Assembly (NCBI GenBank): GCA_035325705.1 | Contig: DAOKZI010000001.1 | Coordinates: forward strand, 372,001 to 436,000 | Source of the DNA: Ga0077536 sp035325705 | Lineage (GTDB): Bacteria; Pseudomonadota; Gammaproteobacteria; Ga0077536 | Length of the DNA stretch: 64,000 nt | Direction: 5' to 3' | Part shown: positions 42,593 through 53,285 of the stretch, piece after piece | Layout: each line of letters opens with the position of its first letter | Position numbering within the stretch: position 1 is the stretch's first letter | Position numbers and translations under genes: made by a program | Notes under the pieces: model-generated | Databases searched by the model: none | What the model was told of the DNA's origin: nothing | What the model saw: the letters and a program-made list of their open reading frames with translations, nothing else

Positions 42593-44146
42593 TCAACCTC
42601 GCTGCCGGCGTTCCTCGCGTTCGCGGCGCTTCGCGCGATCCTGGTCGAGGCGGTTCAGATCTTTCTCGATCTCGTCGATGCGGGCGTCGATGCGCAGGCG
42701 CTGGTAGTGCGAGAGATCGGGCACGACCTGCGCGAGACGGAGCTGTTCGAAGGCCAGCTCGAGCTCGCCCATGCTGCGATAGTACTCGGCGAGGTTGTAA
42801 TGCGAATTGGCCTGATCGCCGAGGCGCTCCTCGGCCTCCGCCAGCAGCTTGTAGAAGCGCGGCTCGCGTTCGTCGGCGACGCCGAAGTCGCGCAGCACGC
42901 GCTTGGCCTCCGCGGGCCGATCGGTCCGGTTCAGCAGCGCGACGTAGGTATAGCAGGCGGCGCGGTTGTCCGGCTCGTCCGCGTGGAGCTGCTTCAGCAG
43001 CTTCAAGGCCGCGGCCGTGTGGCCGTCCTCCTGCTCGAGCTTCGCGGCGAGCAGCCGGAACGGCGGCAGGCGCGGCTGCTCGGCGAGCAGCTTGCCGATC
43101 TCGATGCGCGCCCGCGCGAGATCGCGGGCCTCGATCAGCGCCAGCGCATAGCCGTAGCGCGCGGCGGATTCGTTCTGGAAGCTGCCGTCGCGCAGCATGG
43201 TCTCGTAGTAATTGCGCGCCTGGTTCGGATCCTCGGCCGCCATCACGTTCAATTTGTGCCAGACGAGCTGGTACTCGTAGCTGTCCTCGCGCACGACGTC
43301 GTCGTGCATGCGCTCGGCGCGTTCCCGCGCTTCGGCAATGCGGTTGACCGTCACCGGGTGCGTGCGCAGGTATTCCGGGATCATCTTCGGATCGGAATAG
43401 CGGTTCGCACGTTCGAGGCGGCCGAAGAAGTCCGCCATCGACATCGTGCGGAAACCCGACTCGTGCAGCAGCTCGATGCCGATGCGATCGGCCTCCTTCT
43501 CGTTCGCGCGCGTGAAGTTGATCTGATACTGCTGCTGCGCGGCGCCGACCGCGGCCAGCGCGCCCATGCCGGCCTGCGGCGCGATGGCGGCGACGAGGAT
43601 CGCGCCGAGAAAGGCGGCCATCGACGGAATGCTCATATTGCTCGCCGCCTCGATCATCCGCGCGCCGTGGCGCTGCGTGAGGTGCGAGATCTCGTGGGCG
43701 AGCACCGAGGCGACCTCGGACTCGCTTTTCGAATTGAGGATCAGCCCCGAGTGCACGCCGATGTAGCCGCCGGGCACCGCAAAGGCGTTGATCACGGGGC
43801 TCTCGATCACGAAGAAATGGAAGTCCCCGTAATAGTTCGCGTGCTTGCCGAGCTCCATGCCGAGCTTCTGGATGTAGTCCTCGACTTCTTCGTCGGTGAC
43901 GATCGGCGCCATGCGCCGGAGCTGGCGCATGGTCGAAGCGCCGAGCTGGCGCTCCTGTTCCGGCGAGATGATCGCGCCGGCGGAGTCGCCGATGTCGGGC
44001 AGCTCGGCTTCGACCGGCAGGTCGGTGTCCTCGGCATACGGCGGCGCCGGCTCCGCCGCGACACCGGCGGCGAGGCCGATGCACAGGCCGAGCAGCAGGG
44101 CCCGCCACGCGGGACGCGGAGTGGAACGGCGATGCGGAGCGGACAT
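42593..44146 (-). CDS. BepA-like periplasmic M48 metalloprotease with TPR domain
   Basis: This 517-residue protein has a signal peptide (PAWRALLLGLCIGLAAG) and the zinc motif HEISH (151-155), with a downstream glutamate in NEKEADRIGIELL. A C-terminal set of TPR repeats ends in a basic coiled coil. This matches BepA/YfgC, which degrades or assists assembly of outer-membrane beta-barrel proteins, including LptD. It lies immediately upstream of soxX with essentially no gap, an unusual neighbour for sox genes. A role in maturing the Sox complex is possible but unproven. The 161 bp to the divergent PFK gene contain no gene. Confidence 0.9.
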   Translation of the reverse strand: MSAPHRRSTPRPAWRALLLGLCIGLAAGVAAEPAPPYAEDTDLPVEAELPDIGDSAGAIISPEQERQLGASTMRQLRRMAPIVTDEEVEDYIQKLGMELGKHANYYGDFHFFVIESPVINAFAVPGGYIGVHSGLILNSKSESEVASVLAHEISHLTQRHGARMIEAASNMSIPSMAAFLGAILVAAIAPQAGMGALAAVGAAQQQYQINFTRANEKEADRIGIELLHESGFRTMSMADFFGRLERANRYSDPKMIPEYLRTHPVTVNRIAEARERAERMHDDVVREDSYEYQLVWHKLNVMAAEDPNQARNYYETMLRDGSFQNESAARYGYALALIEARDLARARIEIGKLLAEQPRLPPFRLLAAKLEQEDGHTAAALKLLKQLHADEPDNRAACYTYVALLNRTDRPAEAKRVLRDFGVADEREPRFYKLLAEAEERLGDQANSHYNLAEYYRSMGELELAFEQLRLAQVVPDLSHYQRLRIDARIDEIEKDLNRLDQDRAKRREREERRQRG

Positions 44147-44307
44147 GTTGGACGCAGTCTAGCAGCCCCGTGCGACGGGCCGCGAGCGAAGTGACGCACT
44201 GTTACCGGGGAGAGACCGCACGCGCCGGCGCGAGTTCACCGCTTTCACGGCCCCTACGTGCGGCATAAGATGCCGCGAGGTCCGCAGATCAGCCCGATGA
44301 GGCGCGC

Positions 44308-45573
44308 ATGAGTCCACGCAATGCCTTCTATGCCCAGTCCGGCGGCGTCACGGCCGTCATCAACGCGAGCGCCTGCGGCATCATCGAGACCGCCCGGCGC
44401 CACGGCGATCGCATCGGCAAGCTGCTCGCCGGCCGCCACGGCATCATCGGCGCGCTGACCGAGGATCTGATCGACACCGCGCAGGAGTCCGCGGCCGCGA
44501 TCGCAGCGCTGCGCCACACGCCGGCCGGCGCTTTCGGCTCCTGCCGCTACAAGCTGAAGAGCCTGGAACAGAACCGCGCCGAGTATGAGCGGCTGCTCGA
44601 GGTCTTCCGCGCGCACGACATCGGCTATTTCTTCTACAACGGCGGCGGCGATTCCGCGGACACCTGCCTCAAGGTGTCCCAGCTCTCGGCCTCGCTCGGC
44701 TATCCGCTGCAGGCCATCCACGTGCCGAAGACCGTCGACAACGACCTGCCCATTACCGACGTCTGCCCCGGCTTCGGCTCGGTCGCCAAGTACGTGGCCG
44801 TGTCCGTGCGCGAAGCGAGCTTCGACGTCGCCTCGATGGCGAAGACCTCGACCAAGGTCTTCGTGATGGAAGTGATGGGCCGCCACGCCGGGTGGATCGC
44901 GGCCGCCGGCGGGCTCGCCTCCGACGCCGACTGCGAGCTGCCGATCGTGATTCTCTTCCCCGAGCTGCCCTTCGACCAGCAGCGCTTCCTCGCCCGCGTC
45001 GATGACCTGGTGAAGCAGCACGGCTATTGCTCGGTCGTGGTGTCCGAAGGCGTGCGCCGCGCGGACGGCCAGTTCCTCGCCGATCAGGGCCTGCGCGATG
45101 CCTTCGGCCACGCCCAGCTCGGCGGCGTCGCGCCGGTGGTCGCGAACCTGGTGCGCGAGCATCTGAAGTACAAGTATCACTGGGCGGTCGCGGACTATCT
45201 GCAGCGCGCCGCCCGCCACATCGCCTCGAAAACCGACGTCGAACAGGCCTATGCCGTCGGCCGCGCGGCGGTCGAATTCGCCCTCGCCGGGCGCCATTCG
45301 GTGATGCCGACGATCGTCCGCGAGAGCGATACGCCCTATCGCTGGTCGATCGGCGAGGCCCGGCTCGAGGACGTCGCCAACGTCGAACGCAAGATGCCCC
45401 GCGACTACATCAGCGACGACGGCTTCGGCCTGTCCGCGGCCGGGCGCCGCTATCTGCTGCCCCTCATCCAGGGCGAGGACTACCCGCCCTACCGCGACGG
45501 CCTGCCGTCCTACGTGCGCCTGCGCAACGTGGCCGTGCCGAAAAGAACGTCCACCAACTTTGCACTGAAGTGA
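44308..45573 (+). CDS. Pyrophosphate-dependent 6-phosphofructokinase
   Basis: This 421-residue PFK-family protein starts MSPRNAFYAQSGGVTAVIN. The phosphoryl-donor loop is GGGDS (112-116), with Asp115 where ATP enzymes have glycine. The catalytic loop is PKTVDNDL, with Lys141 in place of the ATP-type glycine or serine. Both are the residues that mark PPi-dependent enzymes. FVMEVMGRHAGWIAA and the VVSEGV segment complete the fold. It interconverts fructose-6-phosphate and fructose-1,6-bisphosphate reversibly using PPi. It lies directly upstream of the pyrophosphatase proton pump, a fitting partner. Confidence 0.92.
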   Translation: MSPRNAFYAQSGGVTAVINASACGIIETARRHGDRIGKLLAGRHGIIGALTEDLIDTAQESAAAIAALRHTPAGAFGSCRYKLKSLEQNRAEYERLLEVFRAHDIGYFFYNGGGDSADTCLKVSQLSASLGYPLQAIHVPKTVDNDLPITDVCPGFGSVAKYVAVSVREASFDVASMAKTSTKVFVMEVMGRHAGWIAAAGGLASDADCELPIVILFPELPFDQQRFLARVDDLVKQHGYCSVVVSEGVRRADGQFLADQGLRDAFGHAQLGGVAPVVANLVREHLKYKYHWAVADYLQRAARHIASKTDVEQAYAVGRAAVEFALAGRHSVMPTIVRESDTPYRWSIGEARLEDVANVERKMPRDYISDDGFGLSAAGRRYLLPLIQGEDYPPYRDGLPSYVRLRNVAVPKRTSTNFALK

Positions 45574-45599
45574 GGGGTCGTTAGAATCGCCGGGATTTG

Positions 45600-45760
45600 A
45601 GTGTGCTGTCCCGTCATGAACTTCCATGAGTCGCGCGGCCCTCGGGCTGTGCGGCAAGGCGCGAGGAGGAGTCATAGCAGCGCTATGGCGACGACGAGCA
45701 ACGCTGCCGCGCAGGTCGAGGGCCCGCGAATGATGGGAGTTCATGGCGGGACAGCGCACT
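45600..45760. repeat. 161-bp long-hairpin element upstream of hppA
   Basis: The left arm AGTGTGCTGTCCCGTCATGA pairs with the right arm TCATGGCGGGACAGCGCACT, and the pairing continues inward through GCGCGGCCCTCG/CGAGGGCCCGCG. The centre holds a further stem, CATAGCAGCGCTATG. It sits between the PFK stop and the hppA leader. It is unlike the other repeat families here, and whether it is mobile, a terminator or a regulatory RNA is not known. Confidence 0.8.
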
Positions 45761-45840
45761 AGGGAGCGACCGTCAGGTTACCGCAGCGCGGGGCACGGGA
45801 GCAGGAGACGGGACCGGCGTCGCGAGGCGCCGTGACGCAA

Positions 45841-45876
45841 GGCCGGGCAATCCGGCCCTCACATAACCAAAGAGGG
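45841..45876 (+). promoter_or_regulatory. hppA leader hairpin and ribosome-binding site
   Basis: GGCCGG-GCAAT-CCGGCC (45841-45857) forms a compact hairpin, followed by AAGAGGGG about eight bases before the hppA ATG. The combination may protect the 5' end or tune translation. No known riboswitch consensus was recognised. Confidence 0.4.
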
Positions 45877-45883
45877 GACATCC

Positions 45884-47929
<2,046 letters not shown>

Positions 47930-47959
47930 ATCGCGGCCGGTTTTCCCGGTCCGAACGTG

Positions 47960-47988
47960 AAAAAGCCCCGCTCTGCGGGGCTTTTTTT
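47960..47988 (+). terminator. Rho-independent terminator of hppA
   Basis: AAAAGCCCCGC-TCT-GCGGGGC is followed by seven T residues. A strong GC stem with a T tract 30 bp past the hppA stop is a classic intrinsic terminator. Confidence 0.92.
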
Positions 47989-48069
47989 GTGTCATTTCCG
48001 GAGCGCGTCCCGGCGCCTCGAGGACGGCGTCCGTCGCCGGCCGCCGCGGCGCTCGTCGACAATGGCCGC

Positions 48070-48219
48070 ATGGAACTCCTGGCCACCGCGCTGCGCGACA
48101 TCGGCTTCTATTTCCTCGCCGTATGGGCCGGCGTGCTCCTCGCCGGCGGCCTGCTCGCCGGGCTCGCGCCGCTGTGGCGGCGCTGGTTCACGCGATCGCC
48201 CCTGAGCAGCGGGCGGTAA
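48070..48219 (+). CDS. Possible 49-residue single-span membrane peptide
   Basis: The ORF MELLATALRDIGFYFLAVWA.. encodes one hydrophobic segment and a basic tail (APLWRRWFTRSP). It lies after the hppA terminator and before the convergent membrane-protein gene. No clear ribosome-binding site precedes it, and I do not recognise the family. Its reality rests only on composition and position. Confidence 0.35.
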   Translation: MELLATALRDIGFYFLAVWAGVLLAGGLLAGLAPLWRRWFTRSPLSSGR

Positions 48220-48326
48220 TCCTCAAGCGCGAGCGGTACGGCGTGCCGCGCGTCGCATCGGCGAAATCATGAGACAGGACCGGCGCACGAAACGTTCGAC
48301 GGCGAGACCCGGAAATGAAGTCGCGA

Positions 48327-50690
48327 TCAGGACTTCCCGGCCTCCCGAGCAGAGCCGATCGCGACGGCGGCGAAGGCATAGAGAAAGTACAGCAGCATCA
48401 GGCGCGGTTCGTCGACCAGCGTGCCGACGAGGCCCACGCCGAGGAACGCGAGCATCGCCGTCGCGAGCGCAAGCCCGGCAGGATCGCCCGCACGCGCCGC
48501 CCGGGCCGCCGAGCCGAGCGCGATAAGCGTCAGAACGGCAAACCCGAGACAGCCGAACAGGCCCTGATCGAAGTACAGGGCGACCGCCATGTTCTTGATG
48601 TGCCACGGCAGGTGATTGAAATCGAACAGCGGAAACCAGCGGTCGACGCCGTGCGAGAACGTCCCGTTGGCGAGCCGATCGATGCCGCTGGCATCGATGA
48701 GCCGGACATTGTCGATGTCGACGATGGCCGGCGGCTTGAACTCGAGCGCGTACTCGCGCCGGTTCGTCAGCTCGAATACCAACGGCGCGCGCAGCAGATT
48801 CGCGGGCGACGTGCCCAGATCGCCGAGATTGAAACTGAAAGACAGGGTTTTCCACTCGCCCCCGGTGTCCGAAATCCGCTGCGAGACGCCTCGACACTGT
48901 CCGTTGTATTCGGTCGGGTGGATGATCTGGCGGCGGCACACGCGCAGCCGCAGCTCGGCCGCAGGAGCGGCCGTGCGATAGTCGAGACTTGCGGTGTAAT
49001 CCCTGTCCGGCGGCAGGGCGATCCGCTGCGTCCATTTCAGATCTTTGCCGCCGGTCAAGCGCATGAAGCGGTTGACACCTTCGTCCTCCACGATGCCGAT
49101 GCCGCCGGAATGGTCGGGAAACGCCATCAGGTAACGCCGCGGGAACACGCCTAGGCCCACGCCGTGCAAGCTCGCGGACAGCGTTTGCGGCATCAGATCC
49201 AGCGCATCGCGCCAATGCGCGAAACGCGTCTCCAGATCGGTCGAGACGCCCGCGAATCGGAACGACATGCGGTATCCCAGCAGGGCGGGCACCACGGCCG
49301 CCGATATCCCCGCCACGAGCAGCGTCAGAATGACGAACTCGGACGGCGTGAACATGCGTTTGGCGCGCGCGCCGATGAAGGTCCCCAGCGCCGTCGCCGC
49401 GGCGCTCGTGCCGGCGGCCAGCAACCAGGCGGCACCCTGCGCCGTCACTACCCATTTCGAAGTCGCGATCGCATGGTGGGCGATGAACGTCGCCAGCGGA
49501 ACGACCGCGCACGCGATACCCCATGCCGGCAGCCTGTGTTCTGCGCGCAGTGAATAGGCGGCGATCGCCGGCACACCGAAGGCGAACATGACGGCCAGCA
49601 ACGCGAGCAGGCCGCCGTGGCGATGGGCGACGGCCAGCAGCGACGCGAACACCAGGAGCGCGCAGACGCCCCCGAGCACCGAGCCCGGTCCCGTGCGCCG
49701 CGCGGCAACGCTCACGCCGGCCAGCGTGAGACACGCGAGCCCGATGCCGAGCGCGAGATAGCTCGCGCGCGAAAAAGTGACCACCGCGCAATACAGTCCG
49801 GCCAATAGCGCGGCCATGCCGAACGCAAGGCCGGCGCGCCGCCGGCGACTGTACAACGCGAGTCCGAGGGCGACGGGCCACGCCAGCGCGAGATAGCCAT
49901 CGATCGCTTCGCCGCCCGTGTGCATGCTCGACAGCAGACCGGTGATGCGATAAGGCGTCGTGAAGTCGAGCAGGCCATCGAGCCGGCCATAGAGGCCCTT
50001 GCCGAGCAGCAGGTCGTACAGCGCACCGCGCTCCCACAGCGCCACGATGCCGGTCGCGAGCAGACCGGCGGAAACGCCCGCCAGCAAATGAACGGTGGCG
50101 AGGCGTCGATCGCGGCGGAACAGCAGCGAGAGAGACGGCCACAGAACGAGCGCCCAACAGAATCCGCGGGCGATTCGCAGCGCGTTGTAGTTGCTGTAGT
50201 AGCTCGAGAACGCGTTGGGTCCGAGCGCAGGCAGCGGCGCGAGGCCCGCGTAGACGGACCAGCAATAGGAGATCGCATAGAACCCGACGCTCGCTTTGAA
50301 CGCGAGCGGAATGCCGTTGCCGCGGCTAGGACGGTAATGTCCGTGCCACAGACACGCCGCGGCGCTCATCAGCAGAAAAGCGTCGATTTCCTGGAAGTAG
50401 AGCCGTCCCGACCACGGGGCGAGATCGAGTACCGGCAGCAGGCACGGAATCGCGAACAGCCAGAACGCCGGCCGCAGCAGGCAGACGAGCCCGTACACCA
50501 GCAGCGCGGCGAGCAGCACCGGGCGGACTACCGGAAATCCGGCGACGAGATATAAAGCGAACGCCGCCGGGATCACCGACAGCGCCGCCTGCAGCGGCGC
50601 TCGGTTGTGCAGGGAGACCCGTGTGAAGGATGCGCGGGCGGCGCCGGGCGCGAGGGATGCGAAACGTGACGCGGCCGGGACTGCAGGCAC
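48327..50690 (-). CDS. O-antigen-ligase-like polytopic membrane protein with inserted soluble domain
   Basis: This 787-residue protein has about twelve hydrophobic segments up to residue 490. A soluble insert follows (about 500-690), with short beta-strand-like stretches such as DRDYTASLDYRT, ELRLRVCRRQ and PAIVDIDNVRLID. Two more membrane helices and a basic end complete it. The central FSRASYLALGIGLACL and the periplasmic loop with TRFAHWRDALDLMPQTL resemble WaaL/Wzy-type O-antigen ligase or polymerase proteins, where a large loop carries catalytic residues. The insert looks like a carbohydrate-binding jelly roll. It stands alone. Substrate and exact activity are unknown. Confidence 0.65.
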   Translation of the reverse strand: MPAVPAASRFASLAPGAARASFTRVSLHNRAPLQAALSVIPAAFALYLVAGFPVVRPVLLAALLVYGLVCLLRPAFWLFAIPCLLPVLDLAPWSGRLYFQEIDAFLLMSAAACLWHGHYRPSRGNGIPLAFKASVGFYAISYCWSVYAGLAPLPALGPNAFSSYYSNYNALRIARGFCWALVLWPSLSLLFRRDRRLATVHLLAGVSAGLLATGIVALWERGALYDLLLGKGLYGRLDGLLDFTTPYRITGLLSSMHTGGEAIDGYLALAWPVALGLALYSRRRRAGLAFGMAALLAGLYCAVVTFSRASYLALGIGLACLTLAGVSVAARRTGPGSVLGGVCALLVFASLLAVAHRHGGLLALLAVMFAFGVPAIAAYSLRAEHRLPAWGIACAVVPLATFIAHHAIATSKWVVTAQGAAWLLAAGTSAAATALGTFIGARAKRMFTPSEFVILTLLVAGISAAVVPALLGYRMSFRFAGVSTDLETRFAHWRDALDLMPQTLSASLHGVGLGVFPRRYLMAFPDHSGGIGIVEDEGVNRFMRLTGGKDLKWTQRIALPPDRDYTASLDYRTAAPAAELRLRVCRRQIIHPTEYNGQCRGVSQRISDTGGEWKTLSFSFNLGDLGTSPANLLRAPLVFELTNRREYALEFKPPAIVDIDNVRLIDASGIDRLANGTFSHGVDRWFPLFDFNHLPWHIKNMAVALYFDQGLFGCLGFAVLTLIALGSAARAARAGDPAGLALATAMLAFLGVGLVGTLVDEPRLMLLYFLYAFAAVAIGSAREAGKS

Positions 50691-51004
50691 TTGCGGCTCC
50701 TCGTGTACGGTTTACCGCGCGGAACGGGCGCATCCGGCTGGGGGATGGCGCTGCGATGCGCGTCATCGACGTCGCGACATTGTAGGACGCCGTGCGGTCC
50801 GTGGAGCCCGCCGCGCCGTCGGCGAGTCCGCGCGGGCGCGGGCCGATTGCCGGCGCGAGATGTTCGACCTCGCCGCCGTCCACGCGCCCGCGCGTCGACG
50901 CACCGGCCACCGCGCCGATTTCATCGAGCAGCAGTGCGGGCCGCGGCGCGAGCTGCACCGCCGGCACGAGCGGCGCGTTGCGATCGAAGGAAGGGGCGCG
51001 CGCT
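50691..51004. other. Intergenic gap with no recognised gene
   Basis: This 314-bp stretch separates two genes on the minus strand. I see no plausible start with a ribosome-binding site on either strand and no member of the repeat families. It probably holds the promoter for the membrane protein gene ending at 48327. Confidence 0.5.
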
Positions 51005-52837
51005 TCAGGGCGCGGCCCGCTGCACGCGCGCGGGCCCGAGTCCGATCGCCGGGAAATACGTTCCGAGCTCGCGGCGCACCCACCATGCACCGCTGTCGGC
51101 ACGCTCGGCCGGCGTCGTGTAGCGGTAGTCGTAGAGACGCGCGCGAACCCGTGCGGGCGGTCTCTCGGGAAAAGGATTCGCATCGAACAGCGCGAGCACC
51201 TCGGGCGAGCCTTCGAGCAGGCGCAGCAGCAGGTTCGAGAACCACGGATGCTCCGGCGCGCTGCCCAGTGCCGCGAACCACATCTGCCAATCGAGCCGGG
51301 GCTGGTGCGGAATGTTCCAGGTCGGCGCACGCTGCGGATCGCCGGGCTTGTAGCGGAATTCGTAGGGCGTCCACGTGCGACCGTCGCGCGTGCCCTCGAT
51401 CGCGATCTCCGGACGCGTCCTCGTCATGGTCGCGAACAGGCCGTAGCCGTTGACGAGGCCGAAGCCGGTCGTCACTCGATACGCGCGCGACAGCGGCGCC
51501 CAGGCGGACTCGCGCCCGAGCTGCTCATAGCCCTGCACGAGGCCGCAGCCGACGAGGCCGATCGCGAGCAGCGCGAGCCCGAGCTGCGCGAGGCGTCCGC
51601 GGCGCACCGGCGGTACGGCGAGCCGCGCCGCGCCGCGCGCGAGCCACGGCAGCCGGCGCAGCGCCGCGTCGTCGAGCAGCGGCAGGCACAGCAGCAGCGT
51701 CAAGAGGTTGAAGAAGTTGTAGCTGCCGGTCAGCAGGATCAGGCTTTCGAACGCGCAGACCGCGATCGCGAGCAGGCAGCGCGGGCGCCGCGGCAGGAAG
51801 GCGAGGAAAGGCAGGACCAGCTCGACGAGCAGCGTCGCCGCGGTGCCGGCGGCGTGCACGGAGGGCGGCAGCCAATGCGCATACCACGCGAGCGGCGAAG
51901 GCAGCGGCTGAGTCTCGAAGTGGTAATCGAGCGCGCTCAGATCCCACCAGCTCGGGTCGCCCGACAGCAGCTTCGCGATGCCGGCGAGGAACAGAAAGCG
52001 AAAGCACAGCCCGCGCAGCAGCCAGATCACCGTGCCGCTCGCGCCGGGCAGGAAGATCGCGAGGAAGCCGACCTCGAGCAGCAGCAGATCCCACTGGAAG
52101 CTGTAGAACACCTGGCCGGCGTGCACGATCGCGAGGTAGAGCACGTAGAGCAGCGGCAGCACCACGCGCGGCGCAGAGCCCAGGACCAGCGCGCCGGCGA
52201 GCGCCGTGCCGAGCGGGCCGATCCAGTGAATGGCCCAGTCCGTCGGCGCGAGCAGCAGCAGGCTCGGCGCCTGCCACCATGCGTCTGCGCCGAGCTGTTC
52301 GCGCACGGCGGCCGCGAAGTCGGCGAGCGGCAGTATCCCCTGGGCGCCGATGAGGCCGAGCGCCTGCACCGTGAAAGAGGCGAAGGCGCAGAGATAGATC
52401 GCGCCGAGCAGGCGCAGAAAGAGACCGGCCACGAGCCTGTGGCTCGCGGGCTCGCGCACGGGTCCCCACAGCAGGCGGGCGAGCCTGGCGGCAGCGACGC
52501 GATGGCGCGCGGCGAAGGCGTAGGCGACTTCGCTCAGCGCCGCATAGCCCGGAACGTGACGATAGGCCCAGCGCCACAGACCCCGCCCCGGCACGCGAGC
52601 GAGCAGCTCGAAGGCGGCTTCGGCGCCGTGGAAACGGCGGCCGTCGGGCTCGAACAGATAGATTGAGCGGGCGAACTCCGCCGCCGTCACCGCCGGGTAG
52701 CGCGCACCGACTTCCTGGTAGGGCCGATAGTCGACGGCCGCGCCGGTCAGACGCCGCCAGTAATCGACCCAGTAGCGGCAGAAGCCGCAGTCGCCGTCGT
52801 AGACGAGCACGGGTCGCGAGGCGGAGGCGTCGTTCAT
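51005..52837 (-). CDS. DUF393 thiol-oxidoreductase domain fused to lipase-maturation-factor-like membrane protein
   Basis: This 610-residue protein starts with a DUF393/DCC1-like thioredoxin-fold domain (VLVYDGDCGFCRYWVDYW, residues about 9-120). A polytopic region with about ten helices follows, and a soluble C-terminal region (about 480-600) has TFGLVNGYGLFATMTRTRPE and PHQPRLDWQMWFAALG. The latter matches the LMF1/DUF1222 family, which in animals helps lipases fold in the ER and in bacteria is mostly uncharacterised. Fusion with a CxxC domain suggests a thiol-redox or folding role at the membrane. It is divergent from folE across a repeat-filled gap. Confidence 0.8.
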   Translation of the reverse strand: MNDASASRPVLVYDGDCGFCRYWVDYWRRLTGAAVDYRPYQEVGARYPAVTAAEFARSIYLFEPDGRRFHGAEAAFELLARVPGRGLWRWAYRHVPGYAALSEVAYAFAARHRVAAARLARLLWGPVREPASHRLVAGLFLRLLGAIYLCAFASFTVQALGLIGAQGILPLADFAAAVREQLGADAWWQAPSLLLLAPTDWAIHWIGPLGTALAGALVLGSAPRVVLPLLYVLYLAIVHAGQVFYSFQWDLLLLEVGFLAIFLPGASGTVIWLLRGLCFRFLFLAGIAKLLSGDPSWWDLSALDYHFETQPLPSPLAWYAHWLPPSVHAAGTAATLLVELVLPFLAFLPRRPRCLLAIAVCAFESLILLTGSYNFFNLLTLLLCLPLLDDAALRRLPWLARGAARLAVPPVRRGRLAQLGLALLAIGLVGCGLVQGYEQLGRESAWAPLSRAYRVTTGFGLVNGYGLFATMTRTRPEIAIEGTRDGRTWTPYEFRYKPGDPQRAPTWNIPHQPRLDWQMWFAALGSAPEHPWFSNLLLRLLEGSPEVLALFDANPFPERPPARVRARLYDYRYTTPAERADSGAWWVRRELGTYFPAIGLGPARVQRAAP

Positions 52838-52898
52838 GGCGACAGCCTAAAGGGCTTTGCCGCGCGATGGGATCGCGGCGCGGCGCTGTGCCGCTGGA

Positions 52899-53180
52899 TA
52901 TGCTCGCCAATCTAGCCACGGAGAACACAGAGAACACGGAGGCAGAAGGGGTTGATGAGAGCCGCCGCCGTGTCGATGCCCCGTTCGGGGCAGGCATCGC
53001 GGTGTCCGCCTCAAACTATCCGTGCCTCCATGTTTTTCGCGGCGGGCCGTTGGGCTTCCTGCGTCAGCCCAACCTACGATCGCCGCCGCTGGTGGCGCCT
53101 GCGTTGCAGCGTCTCCCGGCGCAAACCCTCTTTCCCTCCGTGTTCTCTGTGTTCTCCGTGGCTAGATTAGTGAGCATATC
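52899..53180. repeat. Family-A dispersed inverted repeat, copy 5, with extended ends
   Basis: The inverted repeat extends beyond the nonamer arms: left ATATGCTCGCCAATCTAG and right CTAGATTAGTGAGCATAT. The nonamer arms GCCACGGAGAACACAGAGAA and TTCTCTGTGTTCTCCGTGGC follow. The centre holds a family-C motif (53047-53077, CCGTTGGGCTTCCTGCGTC..). It fills the 448-bp gap between the divergent LMF-fusion and folE genes; no gene lies there. Confidence 0.87.
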
Positions 53181-53285
53181 GGCCGGCACCTGCGTAAGGC
53201 CGCGGGGCGTAGCCAATCGCGGCACGGCTCGCTAAGGTAGGGTGTTCCGGCCCGGCAGCGCGGCCCGAAGCAAGAGCCCAGCATC

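Noticed and set aside
45600..45760. tRNA or structured riboswitch
   Set aside because: There is no cloverleaf, anticodon arm or known riboswitch consensus; it is one long hairpin.
50326..51453. Overlapping reading frames on both strands around the 50.7-51.0 kb gap
   Set aside because: They are arginine/proline-rich, lack ribosome-binding sites and motifs, and overlap the two well-supported genes on either side.
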